A DNA stretch of 64,000 nucleotides, from assembly GCA_015345905.1 (NCBI GenBank), contig JADDTR010000011.1, forward strand, positions 124,001 through 188,000, in the 5' to 3' direction. The notes beneath the pieces are model-generated. The model worked only from the letters and a program-made list of their open reading frames with translations. It was not told the origin of the DNA and did not search any database. Each line of letters starts with the position of its first letter. Position 1 is the stretch's first letter. This DNA is from Aotearoamyces nothofagi. Its lineage: Eukaryota > Ascomycota > Leotiomycetes > Leotiales > Tympanidaceae. Shown here piece after piece: positions 24,981 through 36,009 of this stretch. The translations under genes and the position numbers were made by a program.

Positions 24981-24998
24981 TAGGTAGCTAGCTACCTA
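24981..24998. promoter_or_regulatory. 18-bp perfect palindrome upstream of GH31
   Basis: TAGGTAGCTAGCTACCTA equals its own reverse complement and is bordered by further TAGGTAG/CTAGCTAG repeats (24972-24999). It lies about 208 bp upstream of the GH31 start, a plausible place for a dimeric regulator. Microsatellite origin is also possible. Confidence 0.4.
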
Positions 24999-25205
24999 AG
25001 ATACATGTCATGGCATAATGGTGGGGTAGGTTGGGTAATTGACGGGGGATAGCGCTTGCGTTGGATAAGAGAGCTTTATCTTGCTTCTTCAACCAGTCAC
25101 TTTGAGCTTTCTCTCTATCAATTGAGCTTCACTTGCACTATAACACCGAATATTCCCGAGAGTCACGCCCACAGCTACCAGGGAAACAGTTCAAGAACAG
25201 CAAAC

Positions 25206-27704
25206 ATGAAGTTTCGCGATGGTAGGTGTGGCCAGAACAGTCACTTCAATAGCTACTAACAATGCTAGGCATGTGGCTCGTTGCTGAGGGTGTACGTGCA
25301 GAATATGCTGAGGAAATCTACTCGATCACAGAGAGAGAGGACGGAAAGGCTCTAAGCCTTCTATCTCCTACAAAGAAGGTTTTCTCTAGAGGAGATACTC
25401 TGAACCTGAGCACATTAAACATAGTAAGTGCTGTCTTTCTGTAGTGTTTGCGATTTTCAATTGACATCCAAAGGACATCGAAGCTATCTTTGATGGAGTC
25501 CTTTCAGTCGAGACAACTCACTGGGCTGGAGCTCTCAACCCTGGCCCTCATTTCGATCTTTTCCCGGCGGGAAAGCCTGGCGTAAATGCAAAGATCACCA
25601 AGACTGCCAAGACCACCACACTATCTGCTGGTTCTATATCTGCAACAATACAGAACCCTGGAACACACGATTTTGACATCAAGTTCCATGCTACAGACGG
25701 AAACAAGGACTTAACGACTCTGCTTAATCGAAGTGTTGGGCTTGCCTACACTCCTGCAACAAGCAATCCCTTGCAAACAGGTGATATGCGCAACCTGAAG
25801 CACTATATCTTCACGCAAACCACACTAGGAGTTGGTGAATCAGTCCACGGACTTGGTGAGCGGTTTGGAGCTTTCAATAAGGTTGGGCAAAGTGTGTCTT
25901 TGTGGAATTCGGATGGTGGAACCTCCTCTGACCAGGCGTACAAGAACGTTAGTTTCTGGTTAAGCTCCAGAGGATACGGTATTTTTATCGATCATCCTGA
26001 GAGAGTTGAGCTTGAGGTTGGTAGCGAGAGATCTTGTAGAGTCCAGACTAGTGTTGAGGGTCAAAGGCTAAAGTGGTACATCATTTACGGACCGACTCCA
26101 AAAGAAGTTTTGTTCAAGTACTCAATATTGACTGGAAAACCAAGCAAAGTTCCTAGTTGGAGTTATGGTCTGTGGCTTAGCACCAGTTTCACTACTGACT
26201 ATGATGAGAAGACTGTCAATTCATTCCTTGAGGGTATGAAATCTCGCGATGTTGCGGTGGAAGGTAAGTTTGAGACACATTCAGGCATTTAGCTACTAAC
26301 TACCAAAGTATTCCATTTCGATTGCTTCTGGCTGAAGGCCTTCCACTGGTGTGACTTTGTCTTTGATGCCGAAAAGTTTCCCGATCCAAAGGGCCAGATC
26401 GCCAATCTCAAGAAATCGGGACTCGCAAAGAAGGTTTGCGTGTGGATCAATCCCTACATTGGTCAAGCATCGCCAGTTTTCAAATTGGCTGCTGAAAAGG
26501 CAAGTCTATATTACCTGACTGAATTTACTGGCTAGTTGCTTATGTATTGAAGGGCTACCTTTTGAAGCGCAAGAATGGCGACGTCTTTCAGTGGGACCTG
26601 TGGCAAGGTGGAATGGGGATTGTTGATTTCACGAACCCGGAAGCAGTAAAATGGTTTGAAGGCTGCCTTAAAAACCTATTCGATACGGGGGTTGACTCAA
26701 TCAAGACTGACTTCGGTGAGAGAATTCCCACCGAAGACGTCCAGTGGCTTGACAAAAGCCTCGACCCTAAGAAAATGCACAACTATTACGCATTCATCTA
26801 TAACAAGGTCGTATATGAGGCACTTCAAAAACAATATGGTAAAGATGAGGCCGTTCTGTTCTCTAGATCTGCAACTGCTGGTACCCAACGGTTCCCATTG
26901 CAATGGGGTGGAGATTGTGAATCAACTCCCGAAGCCATGGCAGAATCTATTCGTGGAGGTCTGTCATTAGGTCTTTCTGGATACTCATTCTGGTCTGTCG
27001 ACATTGGAGGGTTTGAGGGTTCCCCGCCACCCTGGATCTACAAGCGCTGGGTCGCTTTTGGTCTTCTGTGTTCTCACAGTCGTCTTCACGGAAGCAACTC
27101 ATACAGGGTTCCATGGACCGTGGACGGAGATGATAAGGCTGACCAGGGATGCTCTAAGACCCTGGCTAAATGGACGGCTCTGAAGTCTCGTCTTATGCCA
27201 TACATCTATTCCCAAGCACAGTCGGCTGTCAAGCTTGGTTTACCACTATCTCTTCGGGCAACGTTGCTTGAATTCCCAGATGATCCTACATCATATCATC
27301 TGGACAGACAGTTCCTTCTAGGAGATAGTCTTCTAGTAGCACCAATATTTGAGGAATCAGGAGAAGTTGAATTCTATTTGCCAAAGGGACAGTGGACCAA
27401 CTTCTTCACCAATGAGGTAAAGTCCGGTCCAGCTTGGTACAAGGAGAAGCACGAGTTTGGAACTCTACCTCTCTATGTCAGAGAGAACACCATCTTGGTT
27501 CTTGGAAAAGAGGATGAACGAAGAACAGTCTACAACTACGTCGAAGATGTTGATGTTTACCTATATCAAGTTCGTGAAGGAGCAACTACCACAGTGGTTG
27601 ATAGCGACGGCAAGACTATTGGCACTTTAGGAATTGACAACAAAGGGAACTTAACTGGCAAGGATATTCTAAAGGGGGCATTTAAAGTAACTACAAGGTC
27701 ATAG
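25206..27704 (+). CDS. GH31 alpha-xylosidase (YicI type, probably intracellular)
   Basis: Removes alpha-1,6-linked xylose from xyloglucan oligosaccharides (isoprimeverose-type ends). Five exons, 25206-25221, 25269-25423, 25474-26263, 26309-26499 and 26553-27704, encode 767 aa, matching bacterial/fungal YicI-like enzymes. The nucleophile lies in IKTDFGE (Asp437) and the acid/base in QWGGDCEST (Asp505). The TDFGE form is characteristic of alpha-xylosidases rather than alpha-glucosidases (usually IDMNE). GLGERFG and HFDCFWLKAFHWCDF are further family marks. There is no signal peptide. The first exon is only 16 bases. Intron 4 uses a GC donor (GCAAGT), forced by frame: it joins LAAEK to GYLLKRKNGDVFQWD exactly as in relatives. 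Confidence 0.92.
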
Positions 27705-28910
27705 GTTCTCTATTTTGGTATCTTGTATAATTAGAAATCAGAATGAATCAGTTTTGTGACAAGACTAGATCTAGAGGTATTAGAGGACAGTGTCAACGGG
27801 TTCGATGCTACGACGACTGGATGGAGAAATTCAGACCCTTTCCGCAATAACCGGCGGTGAGAGCAACTCATCACACATGGTCTCGTATGTAATGGGATGC
27901 TGATAAGATACACACGCTTCTCCCGCCTCATGGCATCCGGGTTCTGGGAAGAAGAAGAGCTGCAGAGAAACAGAACAGTGCAGCGGCCGGTCAAAGTCTA
28001 GCCAGCCTCGTATCGGCATTGCGGGCCATGATATGATCACATCATTATCCAGCATCAGCCCCTTGAGTGTTTCTGGAGAAGCTACGGCCTGGGTCTGCAT
28101 TTACCCGGAGCATCTGCTGTACTGCAAGAGGCTAGCGACTCTGCCGCTGTCGAGCTGTTGCGAGGCGAGGGGCGGCAATCGAAGTCCACCAATGGCCAGA
28201 GCAGCCGAGAGCCGCGGGCGAAGACGAGAGGGCTGGAGGGGAAGGCCGCACCATCGGAGTCTACCGAGCATCACATCACAGCACATCTACACACAAGAAC
28301 AAGTGGGAAACAAAAACACGAGCAGCTTGGACGCCGGACCGAAAATGCCCCACGGGGAATTGTCCAGCTCTGGAGCCTCCGAGTTTATCCGGCAATAGTG
28401 CCGGCTGGGGGACGAGCCCAGCGTCTGGGGGACCCGCAAGAATGGAGCGACCATCCCCGGGAATACATGAGAGGGCATGGGAATGCACACGACACCCACA
28501 AACACTTGCCAAAGCTCGTTGCTTTTGTGTGGGAATACTGCGTGACCCGACGGCATTGATGTTCCTGGTCCTGGTCTTTCTGCTGCTTACAGGATAAACG
28601 CTCCACTCGCGGTGCTTGTACGGGCTCTGCGCAGTGCAAGATCTTCCATACCATGCCATGCCATGACATGCCCATGTCATGCTATAGAGATGGGATCATG
28701 TGTTTACACCGTGGAGCCTTGTCGGCGGGACCAGTTGACCTGGCCAGCAGCTAGAGGATGCACATATATACGCTGCTGGGGCTGTCACTTGTGGGAGCCC
28801 AGACTCGATCTGCTTTGTTCACAATATATCTTAGGCATACTTTGCTTACTACCACCATTTCTGACCATTGCTGTTGCTGCAGATAGCTCTGTGAAGACTC
28901 CTGCGTCAAT
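27705..28910. other. Intergenic region between GH31 and the second sugar transporter
   Basis: 1206 bp without a supported gene. It should contain the transporter promoter in its last part. Short overlapping frames occur on both strands but none looks protein-like. Confidence 0.4.
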
Positions 28911-30648
28911 ATGGGGAAAGTCTTCAATGTCTCCCTGGCGGTTTTCGCTGCTATGGGGTATGTATATCCCCCATCCTCTGCTTTATCGGCGGGTTTCTTT
29001 TGTTTTGAACGTTTCCTGACGGAATTCAAGGTCGTTGCTGTTTGGCTATGATTCAGGTGTAATGACAGATGTCATTGCATCGCAGAATTTCCTCGATTAC
29101 TTCAGCACCACATCCACATCCTCCATCATAGGCGCTATAAATTCCACCTTCAATGGTGGAGCTGTGATTGGTGCGTTGACGGGTGGTTTGACCATGGACT
29201 CGTTGGGACGACGGTATACCATCATGATAGGTGCTATAGTCTGTGCGATCGGTGCTATACTGCAATGCGCTGCTGTAAACCTGGCTATGATTCTTGTTGG
29301 TCGAATCCTCGCAGGTTGGGCAATAGGAATCCTCTCAATGGCTGTTCCAGTCTACCAGTCTGAGTGCGCACATCCCAAGGTTCGTGGTCTTATTGTTGGT
29401 ATTTCTCAACAAATGATCGGTATTGGTTTCGTCGTATCGACTTGTACGTATTTCACTCCTCTCTTCCTCAAACACGGCTAATTCTTCAAAAGGGATTGGG
29501 TACGGCTGTGGCCAAGCACCATATGGTCAAATCCAATGGAGATTTCCTTTAGCATTCCAAGCCATCCCATCGATATTCCTCGCTCTCGGCATCATGTTCT
29601 TCCCCGAATCCCCTCGTCACCTCATGAAGACCGATCGCGAGGAAGAAGCCATGAAAGTCCTCCGAAAGCTACATTTCAACGGAACAAACGAGGACTGGAT
29701 CAATCAAGAATTCTACGAGATTAAAAGCACCATCGCTGCCGAGAAAGCCATTACTGCTCCTGGGTGGCTTATCATGTTCACCGTTCCAGCATGGAGAACT
29801 CGGTTGATGCACGGTGTTGCAGTCCAAATCTTCACCCAAATGACTGGCATTAGTAAGTAATTCTCGAACTCATCACCTACCTCCCAGACATTAACAGATA
29901 AAATAGATGTTATCAACTATTATCAAACAATTATGTACAACGCCCTCGGAATCAAAGGCGGTCGCAAACTCCTCGTTGCTGGGATCTACAACTGCGTCGG
30001 CCCAATCGCCAACCTCTTTTTCATCGTCTTTCTCTGCGATCGTATTGGCCGTCGTCGGCCTTTGCTCTTCGGCACCGTCGGCATCACCGTCGCACTCATC
30101 TGCGAAGCCATTATCAACTCTCAAAACCAGGATGGTACTAACAAAGGCATGTCAGCTGGCGGTGTCTTCTTCCTGTTCTTGGTCACCGCCATCTTCTCCT
30201 TCTCCTACGGTCCAATCTCTTGGGTTTACATGTCTGAAATCATGCCAATGCAGATCAGAGCTCGCGGCAACGCCTTTGCAACGGGCATTGGAAACTGGCT
30301 TGTTGCGACTTTCTGGGCGCAGATTTCGCCATATGGCTTGGAGAGGCTAACGTACAAGTTCTATTTCTTGTTCGCTGCGTGGAACATCGTGTAAGTCTTT
30401 CTATGTCCTGACGCGCCAAGGTTTTGGTACTGATTGCTCGCAGCATCTCTTTCCCCATCATCTTCTTCTTCTTCAAGGAAACTACAGGCGTCAGTCTAGA
30501 GGATATCGATCTTCTATTCGGCGAGCGCGCTCTTGGCTCCTTGCCTGATGATCTACGTAAGGGAGATTTGCATCCACAGATCGCCCAGAATGAGGATGCC
30601 GGGGATGTTGAGAAGGTTGTCCATGTCGAGCATCAAAATAATGAATAA
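28911..30648 (+). CDS. MFS sugar transporter (sugar-porter family)
   Basis: A plasma-membrane sugar uptake protein of 502 aa from five exons: 28911-28957, 29031-29443, 29493-29852, 29907-30390 and 30444-30648. Sugar-porter marks are present: GSLLFGYDSGVM in segment 1, DSLGRRYT in the first loop, GRILAGWAIG, FPESPRHLM, QMTGINVINYYQT in segment 7, DRIGRRRPLL, YGPISWVYMSEI, and KETTGVSLEDID at the end. The cytosolic tail is acidic. It differs clearly from the transporter at 14144 and belongs to another subgroup. It follows the alpha-xylosidase in the same orientation, so import of released xylose, glucose or an oligosaccharide is a reasonable guess, not shown. Confidence 0.88.
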
Positions 30649-31398
30649 ACATAATCACACCTTTTGTGTCAAGATGAAAAGGTTGATAAGAAGTTGCTTA
30701 CAACTTTGCTTTGCTGACATGCGAAGTAAGAGATGGGTGGATACATGATATATCATAGAAACCATTGAATTGGTAGATATACTACTTTATCGAATATATA
30801 ATGATACGATCACGAGTCAATCTGCTAATACAAACCTCGAGATAGAGAAACTTCTAAACTCGACACTTTGCCTTTCTTTCACGGCATTTCTTTTTGAGCT
30901 TCAACTTATAATAGGCGTCGGGATATCTCGTATTCTTGCCGTGACAGTAGAGAGTAAGCACTAAGCAAGCCGTAGAAACACGCTAGAATCTGGCGAGTCC
31001 ATCCCCAGTGATCCCAGCTTATCTGTTACATCTTCTAGGGCTGCCTGGACTCGCTTGGTCCCGGCTTTGATGGTTCCAAGCTCTCGTGAGCTCCTTGGAA
31101 GCCAGGGTGCAAGACCCTTTTTAGAGGGGCCGGCCAGGGTCTTGCTTATCTTTTTAAGGTTCGGGTAAGGCTTGTGCCGCCCGCCTCCCATCTTACATTA
31201 CCATCTGGACGGAAGTGGCCTTAGACGCGGCATTGTCTTCTAAATGCCGAGACGCTTTCATCAATCACTTTCAACAAGCACTTTTAACAAGCACAGATGT
31301 ATCAACAAAAAACAATTATCTACTATCGATTACCAATCAGATCTGCTCGTTCAAGACTGCCTCAACTTGTCCGGCCGTTATCCTCATAATGCGCACAT
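30649..31398. other. Intergenic region with a GC-richer island
   Basis: 750 bp, mostly AT-rich. Between about 30961 and 31205 the composition shifts to GC-richer and holds a small minus-strand frame (next entry). Confidence 0.4.
30961..31191 (-). CDS. Unrecognised small open frame (76 codons), doubtful gene
   Basis: A basic N-terminal half (KPYPNLKKISKTLAG, then SKKGLAPWLPR) is followed by an amphipathic helix-like stretch. The composition looks protein-like and unlike the AT-rich flanks. I recognise no family. It may be a remnant of a larger gene or of a mobile element, a small gene, or chance. Confidence 0.2.
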   Translation of the reverse strand: MGGGRHKPYPNLKKISKTLAGPSKKGLAPWLPRSSRELGTIKAGTKRVQAALEDVTDKLGSLGMDSPDSSVFLRLA

Positions 31399-33954
31399 CT
31401 AGAAATGTCCCACCTCTGGAATAGCCTTCAACACGCAGGCTGTAGCAGACCCACCGCCATCTACGCCTGCGTAACTGACATCGTTGCCCCACCAGCTAAT
31501 GTCGACGGCATGATACTCAACGGCGAAGAAGATCACAATAGCCGAGATGGCGATGCCAACTGAGAACGCGGTGGTTAGGACATAGGCATAGCGTCGCCAC
31601 CATTCCGAGTAGCGTCTCTTGATGTAGAAGTTGAAGATGAAGCCTACAACTACTGTGGGCCAGACGTTGCTCAGGTTGTAGGGGGCCCAGTCTGCCAAGC
31701 AGTAAAGGATGACCGGGATGTAGACGAAACGGACCCAAGAGTTAGGGTAGTATCTCGTGTAGAAGTAGAAGGGGATAGGGAGGAGGGCGCCGATGAGGAA
31801 TCCCCATTCGAGGGGGTGGTAGATGCCACCGTCACCGTACATGCGTCTGGGGCCGACAACACCCCAAATAACGGAGGCGGTGAAGAAGATGTTGGTGCCT
31901 GGGAGTGGATTAGAGGGTATACGGGGGGATGACGAGACCATGTACGTACCTGGGCATGTGAAATGTGAAGATTGATCATCAGAGCATATGTTGGGGATAT
32001 TGTTCATCTGCCAGGCATTGACACCAATAGAAACAAAGGCACCAAGTATAGTAGCCCAGACCTGTGCCCAGAACATTGATCGTGGCGGGATCTTCACATA
32101 GTGCCCCAGCTTCAAGTCCACGACAAATTGAATCGATTGTGCGCAGGCGATGTAGCCGTAAGCTTTGAATATCATGTTTGCAACAGGCTTGTTAGGGATG
32201 GCATAGCCGCCAACGAATTCAGCGATGACGTTGTTTGTCACTTCCATATTTGTTACGGCGAGAATTATGCCGGTTGGGATTTGGAGGACAAGAGTTAAGC
32301 CGATGGCGAAGACGACTGTCCATACTGGCGTTGTCGTGTCGTACTGTGTGACTACTACACATGATAGGATGAATGAAATAGCGAGGATAGTCAAATACCA
32401 CCATTCCGGAACTTCCTTGTAGGCCCCCATCAGTCGGTTATGAACATCTTGATATGAATCTCGTGGATTTTTCCAATTGAGCAGTGCTTTAAAGCCCGAA
32501 ATGAGCTCGCGACGGTTATATAAAATGACATGTGTGATAGTCGCCAAGTAGCAGCCGAAGAATCCGGCATAAAGAACTGCGTATGAAGCAGATAGGTATG
32601 GAGGGCTGTATGCCTCGTATGCGGTCTCATTAAGTGTGAAATCCGCATTGAGAACTTTACTGACGTCGTAATCTTGGCCGGTGTTGTCGAATACATCGTT
32701 GCTGTTGATCTCAAGATATGCCGTATTCCATGTGTTGGTGAAATAGACGGGTATAATGATAAATAGTCCACTGAGCAGCATGCCCATAAAGCCATTGACG
32801 TTGGCGAAGAACGGAGTAATTATGGGATCCCAAAGGTAACTAAATTGATTCCAGTCAAAGGTGGGCAGAGGATTGAATCCTAGCCCGCAAACACTTCCAG
32901 TGATAATCGCGAGCTTGAGGTTGTTTGGCGATATCCATGTCATCCAATTGAAGTAGGACAGGGCTTGGAATAGGTAATCCGGAAGCCAGAAGTATAAGAA
33001 CATGCCGCCAAAACAGTACATGAAGAATCGGAATCGATCTACTCTCCAGCCGTTAATGACAGAGTGTGTATCATCGTGATGTAGCGACTTGTTGAGCGCA
33101 ATGATAGCTAGGTTTTTGGGGTATATCATGTTGGGTGGGTATACTAGAAATCTTCGAACTAGTCCCGCGCAACCATATCCAATGAATTGTGTTGACAGAG
33201 CAAGCATTATCTGGAAGCCGGCTTTATTCACAAGACTCGTGTCGTTGTAGAACATCTCCAGTTTCAGACTTTGGAAGATGTAGGTGACATATGCGGTCCC
33301 GTTGGCGCCGCCATAAGCAACGTTAGACATAACGACGACAATGATATGCTCTTTCTGATTGAATGGGCCGGGATTTAGACTGAAGGTACGGCCCCAGAGA
33401 GTCCATTTTTTAGTGGGTAGTGTCGACGCCATGAAGACCCCGATCGGGTAGACAACGAGTTGTGCTACGAAAGAGGAGACACTGATGCTAGGGTAACGAA
33501 GGGAGAAAAACTGGTCCAAGCCGGTACCAATGATGACAAATATGGTACCCAGGAACCAGGCTCGGAAGGTGTCGACTGGAGTTGTGGGGTCATCGGTGGG
33601 GCTGACCACAGCTCGAACTTCTTCATAAGGAGAATCGTTGAGTAATAGCTGACGCTCTTCTTCGACTTCTTGTACAACTCTCCGAAGCTGGTAGTGGTCA
33701 ATGGACCCTATATCCTGATAGATAAGTGCACGGGCATGCTGAAGAATATCTGCGGGGAAGTTGGGATCAAGTTCGTGGGCTGCGACAGTCTCTCTCAGGG
33801 TTCCGATGAGTTCGTCATAGTTCCGATCCGTAATATCGACTTCTGGGCCAGCTTTCTCTGAGATTCCAGACTTGGAGTCAGTTTCTGGAATATCATGGCC
33901 ATGGCTCTCAGAGACGAAGTCATCCACTGCTTTACGGTCTGTAGCCGACGTCAT
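31399..33954 (-). CDS. OPT-family oligopeptide transporter
   Basis: Proton-coupled uptake of small peptides (or peptide-like metal chelates) across the plasma membrane. The frame runs unbroken from 33954 to 31399, but a 51-nt intron lies inside it (31899-31949, GTACGT...CCCAG, CTAAT branch) that is in frame and stop-free. Removing it joins FTCPGTNIFFTASVIWG as in relatives and leaves 834 aa. The cytosolic N-terminus is acidic (about 1-125). About a dozen or more membrane segments follow, with SLNPGPFN (the OPT NPG motif), YGYIACAQ and KIPPRSMFWAQ (the conserved loop). This is the peptide-transporter branch rather than the yellow-stripe branch, judging from those motifs. No partner gene lies next to it. 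Confidence 0.9.
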   Translation of the reverse strand: MTSATDRKAVDDFVSESHGHDIPETDSKSGISEKAGPEVDITDRNYDELIGTLRETVAAHELDPNFPADILQHARALIYQDIGSIDHYQLRRVVQEVEEERQLLLNDSPYEEVRAVVSPTDDPTTPVDTFRAWFLGTIFVIIGTGLDQFFSLRYPSISVSSFVAQLVVYPIGVFMASTLPTKKWTLWGRTFSLNPGPFNQKEHIIVVVMSNVAYGGANGTAYVTYIFQSLKLEMFYNDTSLVNKAGFQIMLALSTQFIGYGCAGLVRRFLVYPPNMIYPKNLAIIALNKSLHHDDTHSVINGWRVDRFRFFMYCFGGMFLYFWLPDYLFQALSYFNWMTWISPNNLKLAIITGSVCGLGFNPLPTFDWNQFSYLWDPIITPFFANVNGFMGMLLSGLFIIIPVYFTNTWNTAYLEINSNDVFDNTGQDYDVSKVLNADFTLNETAYEAYSPPYLSASYAVLYAGFFGCYLATITHVILYNRRELISGFKALLNWKNPRDSYQDVHNRLMGAYKEVPEWWYLTILAISFILSCVVVTQYDTTTPVWTVVFAIGLTLVLQIPTGIILAVTNMEVTNNVIAEFVGGYAIPNKPVANMIFKAYGYIACAQSIQFVVDLKLGHYVKIPPRSMFWAQVWATILGAFVSIGVNAWQMNNIPNICSDDQSSHFTCPGTYMVSSSPRIPSNPLPGTNIFFTASVIWGVVGPRRMYGDGGIYHPLEWGFLIGALLPIPFYFYTRYYPNSWVRFVYIPVILYCLADWAPYNLSNVWPTVVVGFIFNFYIKRRYSEWWRRYAYVLTTAFSVGIAISAIVIFFAVEYHAVDISWWGNDVSYAGVDGGGSATACVLKAIPEVGHF

Positions 33955-36009
33955 ATTGGAAATGGCCGCCGCTAAAAATGGGATGGAATGATGGTTGAAG
34001 CTTTGGCGATCATTGTTAGATGTGCGAAAGGCATTCTTATACAGCCCAGTTATAGAGATACAGTATTCCCACGCTCACATAGTCTCATGCACCCCAACAC
34101 AGTCTCGCCATTATTGCGACTTTGATATGCTGGCCCATTTTGGCAGGTGGAAAGCAAAGATAGTCTAGATAACTCGGCCTAGTAGTCAGGGTTGCCGTTG
34201 GTATTGCCGCCGCAGTGGTGGGCGCAATGAGCAGAGCAGCCGACTTCAAGTTGCATGGGCATTCATGGGATCTGAACCTTGCTTGTGCCATGTTGGATAT
34301 CAGAAGGGAAAGTGCTAATACTAGCTGGTGGCCAGACGCCAACAGCCTCATACCACATTTGCCCCCTTTCACGGAAAAAAGTGCCGAAGATAAAGCAACA
34401 GGCTGATAAGAGACGTTCTAATGCTGGTCGTGTGTCCTGCAATACCTAACTGCCCTCTGCCTCTTGTGCAAGCTCCCCATGAACCATGCATGAGGATGCT
34501 GCATTGTATAATGGGTGGGAGGTGGAGAATCTTCGGTCGAGGATGTTTGGTTGAGGAGGTTGGTTCGAGGATGTTGGTCGAGAATGGCGTGCCTTCGCCG
34601 GAAAGGCCTATTAGGCCCATGTTGGCACTTTGACGCTGGGGTGGCTTGACCCATGAGGAGTATATACAGTACGTAGTACGGTATATGCGAACGTGACAGC
34701 CAAATGCCGCTGCGGGAAAGCACCCACTAGCATACGCGCGGCCCAAGACCGGTTAGCTGGATTAGGTCGGGTTGGCCGAGGTTGATCTATCGACGAATAA
34801 AGTAAATTCAGTGTCCAGTACAACGATATACGGGGGAGATGCGGAAAACCGTAGAAATGGAGGAGACTCTCAGCCGAGATATCGCAACGCTCACATAGGC
34901 GGCGAGCCACACTTTCAACCAGCAAAGCTGTACTCCGTCATCTCTCTCACACGGTCGGGTGGAGAAGTGCGACATGACGTGTCTCGGTCCTGGCAAACAC
35001 CCTCGGCAGCCCACGGCATCCACAAAGAAGCCGGGGATATAGCGGACAGACCAGCGCCAATATCGACACAGAGTGACAGATCTCCCCGTGAAGTCTTGGC
35101 GATATGAGTAGAGTCGGCCGGGATTCTTGTCTCGATGGACATTGACTGGCCTCGTTGGCTACCGCATAGGTATTCTGTCTTATCCAGCCCAGCGTACGCA
35201 AAATCCACAACGGCGTGATATATTGCCTTCGTGGATAAGTCACCAGCGCTCTTGGAGAGCATCAAGCTCCAGAAGGCCTCGCTGTCCAGACTATCAATCA
35301 CAGGTTTGCATCCGAGCGTTCATGTAGAGGAAGAAGTGCATCCTTACCCGAGACGCTCGTGCATATACCTCTGTATCCGCGATTTACGGCAAGCGCGGCG
35401 CTGGCACCAGTGCCGACAAGTTTGCAGGCAGGGCAGGGCGTATAAGGGCAGATACAGCACACGGAGCAAACCAGCCCTGTATGTGTTTGAGTTTAAATGC
35501 ACCATTTCTTTCGGATTTGATGAGGTTGGGAAGATGCATACCGGCTTTCCAGGGTACAAGGCTGCAAGCACTGTACTTTTCCATGCCACCGCACAGTGCA
35601 GTGCAGTTAAGCCTTACGGTGGGAGGCTTCTCATCTACAGACCTGTGGTGTAGCCCGTAGCCGTACAGCTTATAAGTGCCTCCATTGTTAACCGGTCCGA
35701 GTGGCCCTCGCGATTGCACAAATTTCACCAGATCAGACTGGACGACGTACTTGTGTACTTGCCATATAGCGGACATCTAATCTCAAGCGCCTAGCTTATT
35801 CCGTGCGCAACAATCACGCGGCCGCGTTCCCGCCTTTGTTCGCACCTGCGTAATTCAGTATAGTACGCTTTTGAAAAGCCGCCTGGGAGATGGGGATATC
35901 TGACCGGTGCAACAGAGGGCAACAAGCTCACAACAGTACATTCCTCTGATTGAGTATGACAGCGTCTGCGAAACTCGCAATGGGAAATCTGCGAGACCGG
36001 AGTTGCTGA
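33955..36009. other. Gene-poor stretch upstream of the OPT gene
   Basis: 2055 bp with no supported gene. The first few hundred bases should be the OPT promoter. Several overlapping frames of 60-140 codons exist on both strands but none looks like a protein. Confidence 0.4.

Larger units (their letters stand above)
23751..25205. promoter_or_regulatory. Shared divergent promoter of the GH3 and GH31 genes
   Basis: This 1455-bp spacer separates two starts that point away from each other, with no supported gene inside. It carries a GGCTAAA element near the GH3 start and an 18-bp palindrome near the GH31 start (listed separately). G-rich hexamers such as GTGGGG near 25021 resemble CreA-type repressor sites. 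Confidence 0.5.

Noticed and set aside
35384-35776. 130-codon minus-strand frame in the gene-poor stretch
   Set aside because: It has no recognisable domain, no splice partners and overlapping frames on the other strand of similar length. Coding status cannot be supported.
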